From Parvibaculum sp. (GTDB taxonomy: Bacteria > Pseudomonadota > Alphaproteobacteria > Parvibaculales > Parvibaculaceae): a stretch of DNA of 22,249 nucleotides. The position numbers and the translations under genes were made by a program. How positions within the stretch are numbered: the stretch's first letter is position 1; each line of letters opens with the position of its first letter. Location: positions 1 to 22,249 of the forward strand of contig JACIYQ010000238.1 in NCBI GenBank assembly GCA_014359855.1, in the 5' to 3' direction. Below the pieces are notes generated by a model. It saw nothing but the letters and a program-made list of their open reading frames with translations, made no database searches and was not told the origin of the DNA. Positions 1-7,357 of the stretch are shown in pieces.

Positions 1-738
1 GATCTTTTCCTTCAGCTCCGGCGCCAGATATCCCTGCATGGTGATCGGGTAGTTGGGGATCGGCGCGGTGATGTCGAGTTCCACGATCTTCGACGCGTCG
101 ACCGTGCCGCGTTCGATGAGCGTCCGCAGGATCGGTTCGGACAGGGCGCCGGCCGGAATCTGGCCTGCCTGAACGGCGCGGGCGACCGCATCATGTGTCC
201 CGAGGTGGACGGGCTTGTAGTCCACGCCGCCCACAAGGCCCTGTTTCGCGAGATGGGCGCGCGGCGCCAGGTGGCTTGAGGTCGACGCCTGATCGCCGAA
301 GCCGAAGGACTTGCCCTTGATGTCCGAGACTGAAGCGACCGGGCCGCCCGCCGTTGCGATCAGAACGGAGTTGTAGGAGGGCTTGCCTTGTTCGACGACG
401 ACGGCGAAGGGTTCGATTTCCGGCGCCTTCGATTTCGCGAGGACGTAGGAGAAGGGACCGAAATATCCGACCTCGATGCGGCCGAAGCGCATGGCCTCGA
501 TCATGGAGGAGTAGTCGGTGGTGACGATGATCTCGATTTTCTTGCCGAGTGTCTTGGCGAGGTATTCCTTCAAGGGACCCGCGTTCTGAATGAGCGTCGT
601 GGCGTTTTCATCGGGTAGCAATGCGACGCGGAGCGTGTCCGGGTTCGGCTCCTGCGCCGAGGCGGCGAAGGGAGAGAGGACAGCGGCCGCCGCGAAGGCG
701 GAAGCGATCAGCGTCCGGCGGTTCAGAAAGAAAGTCAT
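1..738 (-). CDS. phnD: PhnD-like periplasmic substrate-binding protein of a phosphonate/phosphite/phosphate ABC importer (3' end beyond window)
   Basis: This is the N-terminal 246 codons of an open frame that leaves the window at its left edge. The first 29 residues form a signal peptide: NRRTLIA, a hydrophobic Ala/Leu core, and a probable cut after SAQ or ASA. The RR pair is faintly Tat-like. The mature part begins with LRVALLPDENATT and continues with GPLKEYLAKTLGKKIEI, then MRFGRIEVGYFGPFSYVLA, a pattern typical of the PhnD/SBP_bac family that binds phosphonate, phosphite or phosphate in the periplasm. The start ATG lies 11 bases after the phnC stop, and TGAGGA there serves as both stop and Shine-Dalgarno, so the two genes are cotranscribed. 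A permease gene (phnE type) would be expected further left. The exact oxyanion cannot be told from this fragment. No frame break is seen. Confidence 0.9.
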   Translation of the reverse strand, partial: MTFFLNRRTLIASAFAAAAVLSPFAASAQEPNPDTLRVALLPDENATTLIQNAGPLKEYLAKTLGKKIEIIVTTDYSSMIEAMRFGRIEVGYFGPFSYVLAKSKAPEIEPFAVVVEQGKPSYNSVLIATAGGPVASVSDIKGKSFGFGDQASTSSHLAPRAHLAKQGLVGGVDYKPVHLGTHDAVARAVQAGQIPAGALSEPILRTLIERGTVDASKIVELDITAPIPNYPITMQGYLAPELKEKI

Positions 739-749
739 CGGAGTTTTCC

Positions 750-1568
750 TCAGGCTGTTTTTGCCATCTTCGGACGAGCGGCATTTTGCTCGCGCCGGGT
801 AGAGGCGGGTTGGACAGAGGGGGTGGAAGGGGTGGAGGCAGGGCCGTAAATCCGGTCGAGCGTGACGGCGTCGAGTTCGGCGGCGGCGCCATCGAAGACG
901 ATGTGGCCGCCAGCCAGGCCATAGATCCGGCCGCCATAGCGGCGTGCGAGTTCGACCTGATGGAGGCTTACGACCGCAGTGATGCCGTCCTCGCAGCAGA
1001 TGCGGTGGAGGAGAGCGAGCACCTTGTCGGCGGTGGCGGGGTCGAGCGAGGCGACAGGCTCGTCCGCAAGAATGAGGTTGGGCTTCTGGGCGAGGGCACG
1101 GGCAATGCCGACACGCTGCTGCTGGCCGCCCGAGAGCTGATCCGCCCTGTGGAGCGCGCGGTCGGCAAGGCCGACACGGTCCAGCGCCTCAAGGGCGACG
1201 AGCCTGTCCGCCTCCGGAAGCGGCAGCAGGGAACGCAGGGTAGTGTGGAAGGCGAGGCGGCCCATGAGCACGTTCTGGAGTGCGGTGAGGCGGCCGATCA
1301 GGTGATGCTGCTGGAAGATCATGCCGGTACGGCGGCGGTGCTGGCGCAGCGCGGCACGGCTCGCGAGAATGTCGCCGCCTTCCTCCAGGGAGACCTTGCC
1401 GCAGGTCGGGCGGACCAGACCGTTGAGGCAGCGGAGCAAGGTGGATTTGCCCGCGCCCGAGGGGCCGAGCAGGACGATGAACTGCCCGCGCGGGAAGGAG
1501 GCGCTTGCCGCTTCGAGCGCGGTCACGCGATTGGCGTAGCGGACGGTTACATTGTCGAGATCGAGCAT
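750..1568 (-). CDS. phnC: PhnC-like ATP-binding protein of the same ABC importer
   Basis: The 272-residue protein is a complete ABC ATPase that would power the importer on the cytoplasmic face of the membrane. Visible motifs are Walker A GPSGAGKST (residues 35-43), a Q-loop in MIFQQHHLIGRL, the signature LSGGQQQRVGIARAL, Walker B LILADEP followed by VASLDP, and the switch histidine in VVSLHQVEL. The PhnC-type spacing and the pairing with a PhnD-like gene separate it from other importer ATPases. I chose ATG 1568 because the protein then starts MLDLDNVTVRY, as family members do, with GGGGG a few bases upstream. A TTG nine codons earlier is possible but less likely. The last 30 residues are a Ser/Pro/Thr-rich tail of no known role. 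It is the first gene of the operon and is divergent from holB. Confidence 0.9.
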   Translation of the reverse strand: MLDLDNVTVRYANRVTALEAASASFPRGQFIVLLGPSGAGKSTLLRCLNGLVRPTCGKVSLEEGGDILASRAALRQHRRRTGMIFQQHHLIGRLTALQNVLMGRLAFHTTLRSLLPLPEADRLVALEALDRVGLADRALHRADQLSGGQQQRVGIARALAQKPNLILADEPVASLDPATADKVLALLHRICCEDGITAVVSLHQVELARRYGGRIYGLAGGHIVFDGAAAELDAVTLDRIYGPASTPSTPSVQPASTRREQNAARPKMAKTA

Positions 1569-1592
1569 CGAGGCCCCCGTCGGTATGAACGC

Positions 1593-1633
1593 CAAAACCG
1601 AACGAAGGGCGGTTTTGACCGGTAGAGCCGGTC
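1593..1633. promoter_or_regulatory. Two adjacent perfect inverted repeats in the phnC/holB divergent gap
   Basis: The first repeat has arms CAAAACCG (1593-1600) and CGGTTTTG (1610-1617) around nine bases. The second has arms GACCGG (1617-1622) and CCGGTC (1628-1633) around five bases, and it begins on the last base of the first. Both lie in the leader or promoter of phnC, 25 to 65 bases ahead of its ATG, and upstream of holB. No T-run follows, so they are not simple terminators. Operator sites are the likeliest reading. No Pho box was recognised. The roles are inferred. Confidence 0.4.
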
Positions 1634-1741
1634 TAACAGGGCCTCATGACGGCGAAACGACGGGTCCGTCTCAGTCTTGTGACAATTGCGGGTGGCGGGG
1701 CCGGGCATGACGCGGCGCGGCGGCCCGTGCTACCAAAGGGC

Positions 1742-2905
1742 ATGAGCGAGACAGAGATTCCCGAAAGCGACCGGCTGGGCGAGTATCCGCATCCGCGGGA
1801 AACCTCGGAGTTCAGGGGGCAGGCGGACGCGGAACGCGCGCTGTTCGATGCCTTCATGAGCGGACGGATGCAGCATGCCTGGCTGCTGACCGGCCCCAAC
1901 GGGATCGGCAAGGCGACGCTCGCCTACCGGATGGCGCGCTTCGTCCTGCATTACGGCTCGGCGGAGGCGGCGAGGGCGGCGGGAGCGCACGACCTTTCGG
2001 TTCCGCAGGCGTCCCCCGTCTTTCATCAGATCGCCGCCGGAAGCCATCCGAACCTTCTCACCATACGACGTCCCTGGGACGACAAGACGAAGAAGCTGAA
2101 GACGGTGATCACGGTCGACGAGGTGCGGCGCATCGGCCATTTCTTCGAACTGACCGCGACAGAGCGGGGCGCCTGGCGCGTGGTCGTGATCGACAGCGCC
2201 GACGAGATGAACACGAACGCGGCCAATGCTCTTCTGAAAGCACTTGAAGAACCGCCCGCGAACGGGCTGTTTCTGGTGCTTTCCCACCAGCCGGGGCGGC
2301 TGTTGCCGACGATCCGTTCACGCTGCCGCACGCTGCGGATGACGCCGCTTGGGCTGGACGACATCGTGACCCTGATCGCCGATGCGGAGGGCCGTGCCGA
2401 AGAGAGGGCCAACGAGCAGCGGCGGAAATTTTCAGCGATGCCGGAAGCGGACCGGCCGGCGCTCGCGCATCTTGCCGAAGGGAGCGCGGGCCGCGCGCTC
2501 TCGATTGCGGGCAGCGGCGGGCTCGCGCTCTACAAGGAACTCGCGTCGCTCCTCGTTCAATTGCCGCGTCCGGACGTTGCCGCGCTTCACGCCTTTGCCG
2601 ACAAGGCGGGCAAACGAGGCGCGGGCGAGACCTACGAGACGATGATCGAACTCCTGACGCACTGGCTGCAACGGCTTGTGCGGGCAGGCGCGGGGCTCGA
2701 TCCGGGCCCCGACATCGTGGCAGGAGAGGGGGCCGCGATGCAGCGGCTCGCGGCCGGGGGCAGCCTTGATCGCTGGGTCGAGGTATGGGAAAAGATCAGC
2801 GAAATGACCGCTCGCGGCGAGGCGCTCAACACGGATCGCAAGCTCGTGATTCTGAACGTCTTTTCGATGCTCGAAGCGGTCGCGAGCGAGGGCGCCGGCG
2901 CTTGA
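1742..2905 (+). CDS. holB: DNA polymerase III delta-prime subunit
   Basis: This is the 387-residue AAA+ clamp-loader subunit that works with delta and tau/gamma to load the beta clamp during replication. Walker A is GPNGIGKAT (residues 51-59). The diagnostic stretch NALLKALEEPPANGLFLVLSHQPG is followed by the SRC motif in IRSRCRTLRM, which supplies the arginine finger to the neighbouring subunit. The zinc-binding cysteine cluster of the E. coli protein is not evident. ATG 1742 gives the usual alphaproteobacterial start MSETEIPESDRL, but only one base separates AAAGGG from it. An upstream ATG at 1646 would add 32 residues of low-information sequence, so the start is uncertain. In many relatives tmk precedes holB; here the phn genes do. 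Confidence 0.93.
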   Translation: MSETEIPESDRLGEYPHPRETSEFRGQADAERALFDAFMSGRMQHAWLLTGPNGIGKATLAYRMARFVLHYGSAEAARAAGAHDLSVPQASPVFHQIAAGSHPNLLTIRRPWDDKTKKLKTVITVDEVRRIGHFFELTATERGAWRVVVIDSADEMNTNAANALLKALEEPPANGLFLVLSHQPGRLLPTIRSRCRTLRMTPLGLDDIVTLIADAEGRAEERANEQRRKFSAMPEADRPALAHLAEGSAGRALSIAGSGGLALYKELASLLVQLPRPDVAALHAFADKAGKRGAGETYETMIELLTHWLQRLVRAGAGLDPGPDIVAGEGAAMQRLAAGGSLDRWVEVWEKISEMTARGEALNTDRKLVILNVFSMLEAVASEGAGA

Positions 2906-2942
2906 AGCGGATCGAAGTGATTGCCAGCCGCAAATCCAATAT

Positions 2943-3051
2943 CGTCATGGCCCGGCTCGTCCGGGCCATCCACGTCTTTGGGGCCTGGAAGATGGAAGAA
3001 AGACGTGGATGGCCCGCCCTCCTTTCAAATCAAGGTGGGCGGGCCATGACG
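2943..3051. repeat. REP/BIME-like palindromic intergenic element
   Basis: Between holB and metG lies a 109-base composite palindrome. The ends are perfect 12-base inverted repeats (2943-2954 and 3040-3051; core GTCATGGCCCG). Inside them is a perfect 18-base pair of arms (2962-2979 and 2999-3016; CGGGCCATCCACGTCTTT and its complement) around 19 bases. The unit ATGGCCCG occurs four times in alternating orientation. Elements of this look (ATGGCCSGG...CCATCCACG) are scattered through intergenic DNA of many alphaproteobacteria, from general knowledge. It lies 37 bases after the holB stop and might stabilise or attenuate the operon message. Confidence 0.8.
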
Positions 3052-3073
3052 GATCAGGTTTAAGTACTGAACA

Positions 3074-3090
3074 GTGGCGCCTGTCGCCAC
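3074..3090 (+). other. Short hairpin directly before metG
   Basis: GTGGCG (3074-3079) and CGCCAC (3085-3090) form a perfect six-base stem with a five-base loop. It ends on the base before ATG 3091. If translation began at 3091, this stem would occupy the ribosome-binding region. That is one reason to prefer the ATG at 3103. Confidence 0.45.
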
Positions 3091-3102
3091 ATGGGTAAAA
3101 AG

Positions 3103-4662
3103 ATGACGGACCAAAAAGCCTTCTACGTTACGACGCCGATCTATTACGTGAATGACGTGCCGCATATCGGGCATGCCTATACGACGCTGGCCTGCGACGT
3201 GCTTGCGCGCTTCAAGCGGCTGGACGGCTTCGACGTGATGTTTCTCACGGGCACGGACGAGCACGGGCAGAAGGTGGAGAAGGCGGCGGCGCTGGCGGGC
3301 GTGACGCCGCAGGCCTTCACGGACCGCGTGTCGCAGAATTTCCGCGATCTCTGCGAGGCGATGAATTATTCGAACGATGAGTTCATCCGCACGACGGAGC
3401 CGCGCCATACGGCGTCGTGCCAGGATCTCTGGAAGAAGCTCGAAGCGGGCGGGAACATCTATCCCGGTTCCTATTCGGGCTGGTATGCGGTGCGCGACGA
3501 AGCCTTTTACGGCGAGGACGAGCTGACCGCCGGCCCGAACGGCAAGAAGATCGCGCCGACGGGCGCCGAATGCGAATGGGTCGAAGAGCCGTCCTATTTC
3601 TTCAAGCTGTCGGCCTGGGCGGAACCGTTGCTCAAGTTCTACGAGAGCCATCCCGACTTCATCGCGCCGGCCGCACGGCGGAACGAAGTGGTGAGCTTCG
3701 TGAAGGGGGGGCTCCACGATCTCTCGATCAGCCGGACGACCTTCGACTGGGGCATCCCCGTGCCGGGCGACGAGAAGCACGTGATGTATGTGTGGCTCGA
3801 CGCGCTGACGAACTACATAACGGCCGTCGGCTATCCCGACACGGGAGCCGACGCCTACAAGCGCTACTGGCCGGCCGACCTGCACATGATCGGCAAGGAC
3901 ATCCTGCGCTTCCATACCGTCTACTGGCCGGCCTTCCTGCTCGCTGCCGGGCTCGAACCGCCGAAGCGCGTGTTCGCGCATGGCTGGTGGACGGTCGAGG
4001 GACAGAAGATGTCGAAGTCGCTCGGCAATGTGGTCGCGCCCGCCGACCTCGTGGCGACCTATGGGGTGGATGCCTCGCGTTACTTCCTGCTGCGCGAAGT
4101 GCCGTTCGGCAATGACGGCGACTTCTCGCACAAGGCGATCGTGCACCGGACAAATGGCGACCTCGCCAACGATCTCGGCAATCTGGCGCAGCGCTCGCTG
4201 TCGATGATCGCCAAGAATTGCGGCGGCGCGGTGCCGGAGCATGGCGCATTTACGGATGCGGACAAGGCGCTGCTCGATGCGGCCTATGGGCTTCTCGACC
4301 GGGTGCGGGAGGCGTTCGACGCGCAGCTCTTCCACAAGGGGCTGGAGGCGATCTGGTCCGTCTGCAGCGATGCGAACCGCTATATCGACGAGCAGGCGCC
4401 CTGGGCGCTGAAGAAGACCGATCCGGCGCGCATGGCGACGGTGCTTTATGTGCTGGCGGAGACGATCCGGCATATCGCCATCCTGGTGCAGCCGGTGGTG
4501 CCGGAATCGTCGGCGAAGATGCTGGACCAGCTTTCGCTCGGACCGGAGGCGCGCGGCTTCGCGACGCTCGGGCCGGCAGGGGCGCTCAAGCCCGGCACCC
4601 CGTTGCCCGCGCCGCAGGGCGTGTTTCCGCGTTATGTCGAGCCGGAGGCCCCACAGTCATGA
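3103..4662 (+). CDS. metG: Methionyl-tRNA synthetase
   Basis: This class I aminoacyl-tRNA synthetase charges tRNA-Met in the cytoplasm. The signature HIGH is at residues 21-24 within YYVNDVPHIGHAYTT, and KMSKS is at about 302-306. The protein is 519 residues and ends shortly after the anticodon-binding helical domain, so the C-terminal OB-fold dimerisation domain of the long E. coli form is absent, as in most alphaproteobacteria. I favour ATG 3103 (MTDQKAFYVTTPIYY). ATG 3091 adds only MGKK, and its upstream region is folded into a hairpin. Neither start has a strong Shine-Dalgarno. The TGA stop overlaps the tatD ATG as ATGA, so the two are translationally coupled. Confidence 0.96.
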   Translation: MTDQKAFYVTTPIYYVNDVPHIGHAYTTLACDVLARFKRLDGFDVMFLTGTDEHGQKVEKAAALAGVTPQAFTDRVSQNFRDLCEAMNYSNDEFIRTTEPRHTASCQDLWKKLEAGGNIYPGSYSGWYAVRDEAFYGEDELTAGPNGKKIAPTGAECEWVEEPSYFFKLSAWAEPLLKFYESHPDFIAPAARRNEVVSFVKGGLHDLSISRTTFDWGIPVPGDEKHVMYVWLDALTNYITAVGYPDTGADAYKRYWPADLHMIGKDILRFHTVYWPAFLLAAGLEPPKRVFAHGWWTVEGQKMSKSLGNVVAPADLVATYGVDASRYFLLREVPFGNDGDFSHKAIVHRTNGDLANDLGNLAQRSLSMIAKNCGGAVPEHGAFTDADKALLDAAYGLLDRVREAFDAQLFHKGLEAIWSVCSDANRYIDEQAPWALKKTDPARMATVLYVLAETIRHIAILVQPVVPESSAKMLDQLSLGPEARGFATLGPAGALKPGTPLPAPQGVFPRYVEPEAPQS

Positions 4663-5465
4663 CGCTGCCGGTGCTCGTGGACAGCCATTGCCATCTCGAC
4701 TTTCCCGATTTCGGGCCGGAAGCCGACGAGGTGGTGGCGCGCGCGCATGCGGCGGGCGTCGGGCTGATGGTGACGATCTCGACCAAGGTGAGCGCGTTCG
4801 ACCGGGTGAGGGCGGTGGCGGAGCGCTTTCCGCATGTCTATTGCACGGTGGGCATTCATCCGCATGAGGCGGCGAGCGAGCCCGAGACGGACAAGGCGAC
4901 ACTGGTGGAGCTCGCGAAGCATCCGAAGGTCGTCGGCATCGGCGAGACGGGGCTCGATTATTTCTACGAGCATTCCCCGCGCGAGGCGCAGCAGCGGAAT
5001 TTCCGCGCGCATATCGCGGCGGCGCGCGAGACGGGGCTGCCGCTCATCGTGCATACGCGCGATGCGGATGAGGACACGGCTCAGATACTGGATGAGGAAA
5101 TGGGGAAGGGCGCTTTCCCGGGCCTCCTGCATTGCTTCAGCTCTGGCCCTCAACTGGCTGAAAAGGCACTCGAACTCGGATTTTACGTTTCCTTTTCAGG
5201 GATCGTGACCTTCAGGAACGCAGAGAGCCTGCGCGAGACGGCGGCGAGGATTCCAATGGACCGGTTGCTGGTCGAGACGGATGCGCCTTATCTCGCGCCG
5301 GTGCCGAAGCGCGGCAAGCGCAACGAGCCGGGCTTCGTCGTGCATACAGCCGCCAGGCTCGCGGAGATCAAGGGCGTGACGGTGGCGGAACTCGCCGAGG
5401 CGACGACAGCGAATTTCCTGAGGCTCTTTGCCCGCGTTCCGCCGGAAGCGGTGCTGCAGCCATGA
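4659..5465 (+). CDS. tatD: TatD-family metal-dependent hydrolase (deoxyribonuclease)
   Basis: The 268-residue TIM-barrel protein carries the TatD metal ligands in order: DSHCHLD near residue 8, GIGETGLDYFYEH, IVHTRDA, LLHCFSSG, and ETDAPYLAPVPKRGKRNEP near the end. TatD proteins are 3'-5' exonucleases and have also been linked to quality control. The E. coli namesake is not needed for Tat export. It starts at the ATGA overlap with metG and ends at an ATGA overlap with the next gene. The order metG-tatD-MBL hydrolase is common in alphaproteobacteria. Function is known only at family level. Confidence 0.93.
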   Translation: MTLPVLVDSHCHLDFPDFGPEADEVVARAHAAGVGLMVTISTKVSAFDRVRAVAERFPHVYCTVGIHPHEAASEPETDKATLVELAKHPKVVGIGETGLDYFYEHSPREAQQRNFRAHIAAARETGLPLIVHTRDADEDTAQILDEEMGKGAFPGLLHCFSSGPQLAEKALELGFYVSFSGIVTFRNAESLRETAARIPMDRLLVETDAPYLAPVPKRGKRNEPGFVVHTAARLAEIKGVTVAELAEATTANFLRLFARVPPEAVLQP

Positions 5466-6280
5466 AACTCCGCGCGACGATCCTCGGCTGCGGTTCGTCC
5501 GGCGGCGTGCCCCGGCCCGGTATTGGCGGGCCGTTCTGGGGCGCCTGCAACCCGGAGGAACCGAAAAACCGCAGGCGGCGGTGCTCGCTGCTGATCGAGC
5601 AATGGGACAAGGATCCGACAGCGAAAACCGTGGTGCTTGTCGACACGTCGCCGGACATGCGCGACCAGCTCATCGATGCGAAGACCGGCTGGGCCGATGC
5701 GGTTCTCTTCACGCATGATCATGCCGACCAGTGCCACGGGATCGACGACCTGCGGATGCTCGCCATCAACAAGCGCCGCCGTGTCGATTGCTGGATGGAC
5801 CGGCCGACGCATGAGACGCTGCTGTCGCGCTTCGGCTACTGCTTCCGGGAGAAGCCGGGCTCGGGTTATCCGGCGATCCTCAACGATCACCTGATCGAAA
5901 AGCCGGGGCACGCCATTCACATCGAGGGCCCGGGGGGCACGATCGAAGTCATGCCGTTCGACCAGGACCACGGCAATATCCGCTCGCTCGGTTTCCGCTT
6001 CGGGCCGCTGGCTTACTCGGCGGATGCCGTTGGCATACCGGATGAGAGTTTTGCGCTACTCGACGGAATAGATTGCTGGATCGTCGATGCGCTGCGCTAC
6101 ACGCCGCATCCGACGCATGCCCATGTGGAGATGGCGCTCGACTGGTTGAAGCGAGCGAGGGCGCCACAGGGTGTGCTCACCAACATGCATGTCGACCTCG
6201 ACTATGCGGAGCTGGCGGCGCAGCTTCCCGAAGGCGTGCAACCTGCCTTCGACGGGATGCTGATCGAATTCACGCTGTAG
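5462..6280 (+). CDS. Metallo-beta-lactamase-fold hydrolase, PhnP-like
   Basis: The 272-residue protein opens with ILGCGSSGGVPRP, the first strand of the PhnP/RNase Z-like branch of the fold. The metal motif at residues 85-92 reads HDHADQCH, where the family pattern is HxHxDH: glutamine 90 stands in place of the last histidine. Further metal-ligand regions are FDQDHG, and YSADAVGIPDES for the bridging aspartate, and the protein ends with a histidine-containing NMHVDLDY. PhnP acts on cyclic phosphodiesters, but the natural substrate here is unknown. It is translationally coupled to tatD and is the last gene of the plus-strand operon. Confidence 0.85.
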   Translation: MKLRATILGCGSSGGVPRPGIGGPFWGACNPEEPKNRRRRCSLLIEQWDKDPTAKTVVLVDTSPDMRDQLIDAKTGWADAVLFTHDHADQCHGIDDLRMLAINKRRRVDCWMDRPTHETLLSRFGYCFREKPGSGYPAILNDHLIEKPGHAIHIEGPGGTIEVMPFDQDHGNIRSLGFRFGPLAYSADAVGIPDESFALLDGIDCWIVDALRYTPHPTHAHVEMALDWLKRARAPQGVLTNMHVDLDYAELAAQLPEGVQPAFDGMLIEFTL

Positions 6281-6310
6281 ACGCTCCGGCCGTATCAAGG
6301 CCGCGCCGGG

Positions 6311-6346
6311 CCGCGCCGAAGGTTGCGCGGTCACTTAATTATTATT
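6311..6346 (+). terminator. Probable intrinsic terminator of the holB-metG-tatD-MBL operon
   Basis: CCGCGC (6311-6316) and GCGCGG (6325-6330) form a perfect GC stem with an eight-base loop, followed by TCACTTAATTATTATT. It lies 30 bases after the last stop codon, between convergent genes. The trailing run is AT-rich rather than a pure T tract, so efficiency is uncertain. Confidence 0.45.
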
Positions 6347-6347
6347 C

Positions 6348-6361
6348 ATAATATATATTAT
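6348..6361. other. AT-only 14-base palindrome in a convergent gap
   Basis: ATAATATATATTAT is a perfect palindrome made only of A and T. It is part of a roughly 30-base AT-rich patch (6333-6362) in otherwise GC-rich DNA, between the plus-strand operon and the end of fixK. It could be a duplex-unwinding or nucleoid-protein site, or an extension of the terminator region. The rest of the 180-base gap holds only a short CGGCGG/CCGCCG stem at 6396-6411. Confidence 0.4.
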
Positions 6362-6460
6362 CGGCGAAATGGGTATGAGGTTTTGGGGCGCGGGGCGGCG
6401 GTCCCCCGCCGATCCCAAGGCGCTGGAATGCGGCCACTGGACGCGGGCAATGGCGGCAGC

Positions 6461-7213
6461 TCAGGCTTCGCTGTTCGCTGTGTCCTGCAGCAGGCGGATA
6501 TTCTTCACGAGGATTTCGCGCGGTCCGGGAACGCCGAGGATGCCTGCGCGCTTGAGATCGCTGATCGTCCGGCAAACCGTTTCGATCGTCAGGCCGAGAT
6601 AGTCGGCGATGTCCTGACGTCCCATGTGGAGGTCGATCATGACGCTATCCCTGCGGTCGCGGCCGCGCCGGTCGAGCATCATCAGCAGGAAGGTTGCGAC
6701 GCGTTCCTTCACCGTCTGGCGGCCGAGCATCAGGAGGTGGTTCTGCGCCAGCGAAAGCTCGCCGCAGAGCAGCGATACGAGATGCGAACGGAACCCGGCG
6801 GAGCTTCGGTCAAGATCGGCGAGGCAGTGCTGCGGGAAACGCACGACCGTGGTATCGCTCATCGCCTCGGCGGTCAGCGCATATTCGTTACCCTGCCAGG
6901 CGAGCCCGAAATATTCGCCGGGAAAGCAGAAGCCCGCGATCTGACGGCGGCCATCGGCGAAGAGCTTGCACAGACGCACCGATCCGCTCGTTACCTTGTA
7001 AAAGGAGCGCGCCGGATCGCCGTCGGAGAAGATGGCCTGGTTTCTTTCGAACGCGAACACCGCGCCCGCCGCAGGGAAGCCCGACACCCTGCCCCCGGCC
7101 CGGCTTTCCGCATTGCCGGACATTCCGTTCGCCCCGAGAATGGCGGCGAGACCGCCCATATCCGGCGCCTGAGCGGATGTCGCGGGCTTGAAGACTTTCG
7201 TGCCGATGGACAT
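6461..7213 (-). CDS. fixK: FixK-type Crp/Fnr family transcription regulator
   Basis: The 250-residue protein has a 50-residue low-complexity leader, a cyclic-nucleotide-binding-like beta-barrel (FSDGDPARSFYKVTSGSVRL, then CFPGEYFGLAW), a dimer helix and a winged helix-turn-helix at about 197-230. The recognition helix reads ETVCR (E211, C214, R215). Glu and Arg at these places match FNR/FixK-type readers of TTG-N8-CAA-like sites. The N-terminal cysteine cluster for the FNR iron-sulphur centre is missing, so oxygen is probably not sensed here but through FixL/FixJ. ATG 7213 has AAGGGG seven bases ahead. Location downstream of fixLJ on the same strand supports fixK over other Crp/Fnr subgroups. 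Confidence 0.85.
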   Translation of the reverse strand: MSIGTKVFKPATSAQAPDMGGLAAILGANGMSGNAESRAGGRVSGFPAAGAVFAFERNQAIFSDGDPARSFYKVTSGSVRLCKLFADGRRQIAGFCFPGEYFGLAWQGNEYALTAEAMSDTTVVRFPQHCLADLDRSSAGFRSHLVSLLCGELSLAQNHLLMLGRQTVKERVATFLLMMLDRRGRDRRDSVMIDLHMGRQDIADYLGLTIETVCRTISDLKRAGILGVPGPREILVKNIRLLQDTANSEA

Positions 7214-7281
7214 GAGCTACCCCTTCATGTGATCCGGCTGAAAAGACGCCGGTTCGACGGAACGAAGAAACGATGCCACGG

Positions 7282-7351
7282 GGGACGGTTTGCCAGTATT
7301 CAGGAATAACCCGTAGAGACGCCGCGTCATTGCATCCAAAACGGGACGGTT
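7282..7351 (-). promoter_or_regulatory. Putative fixK control region
   Basis: The 144-base gap ahead of fixK holds two direct copies of GGGACGGTT (7282-7290 and 7343-7351, 61 bases apart). Between them is GTATTCAGGAATAACCCGTAG (7296-7316), which contains an ATTC/GAAT dyad. On the coding strand this reads CTACGGGTTATTCC, loosely like published FixJ target sites in fixK promoters. The hexamer CCGTAG also occurs before the lone receiver gene. Assignment as a FixJ site is inferred. Confidence 0.25.
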
Positions 7352-7357
7352 CAGTTG

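Noticed and set aside
2785..3063. A short plus-strand frame containing MARLVRAIHVFG
   Set aside because: This peptide is a translation of the palindromic repeat and is a familiar spurious annotation.
3025..4473. A 482-codon open frame on the minus strand across metG
   Set aside because: It is a mirror of metG caused by high GC at third codon positions; metG has clear HIGH and KMSKS motifs and the reverse product resembles no family.
6323..7309. A 328-codon plus-strand open frame opposite fixK
   Set aside because: It starts in the AT-rich patch by chance and has no recognisable domain; fixK has a proper Shine-Dalgarno and helix-turn-helix.
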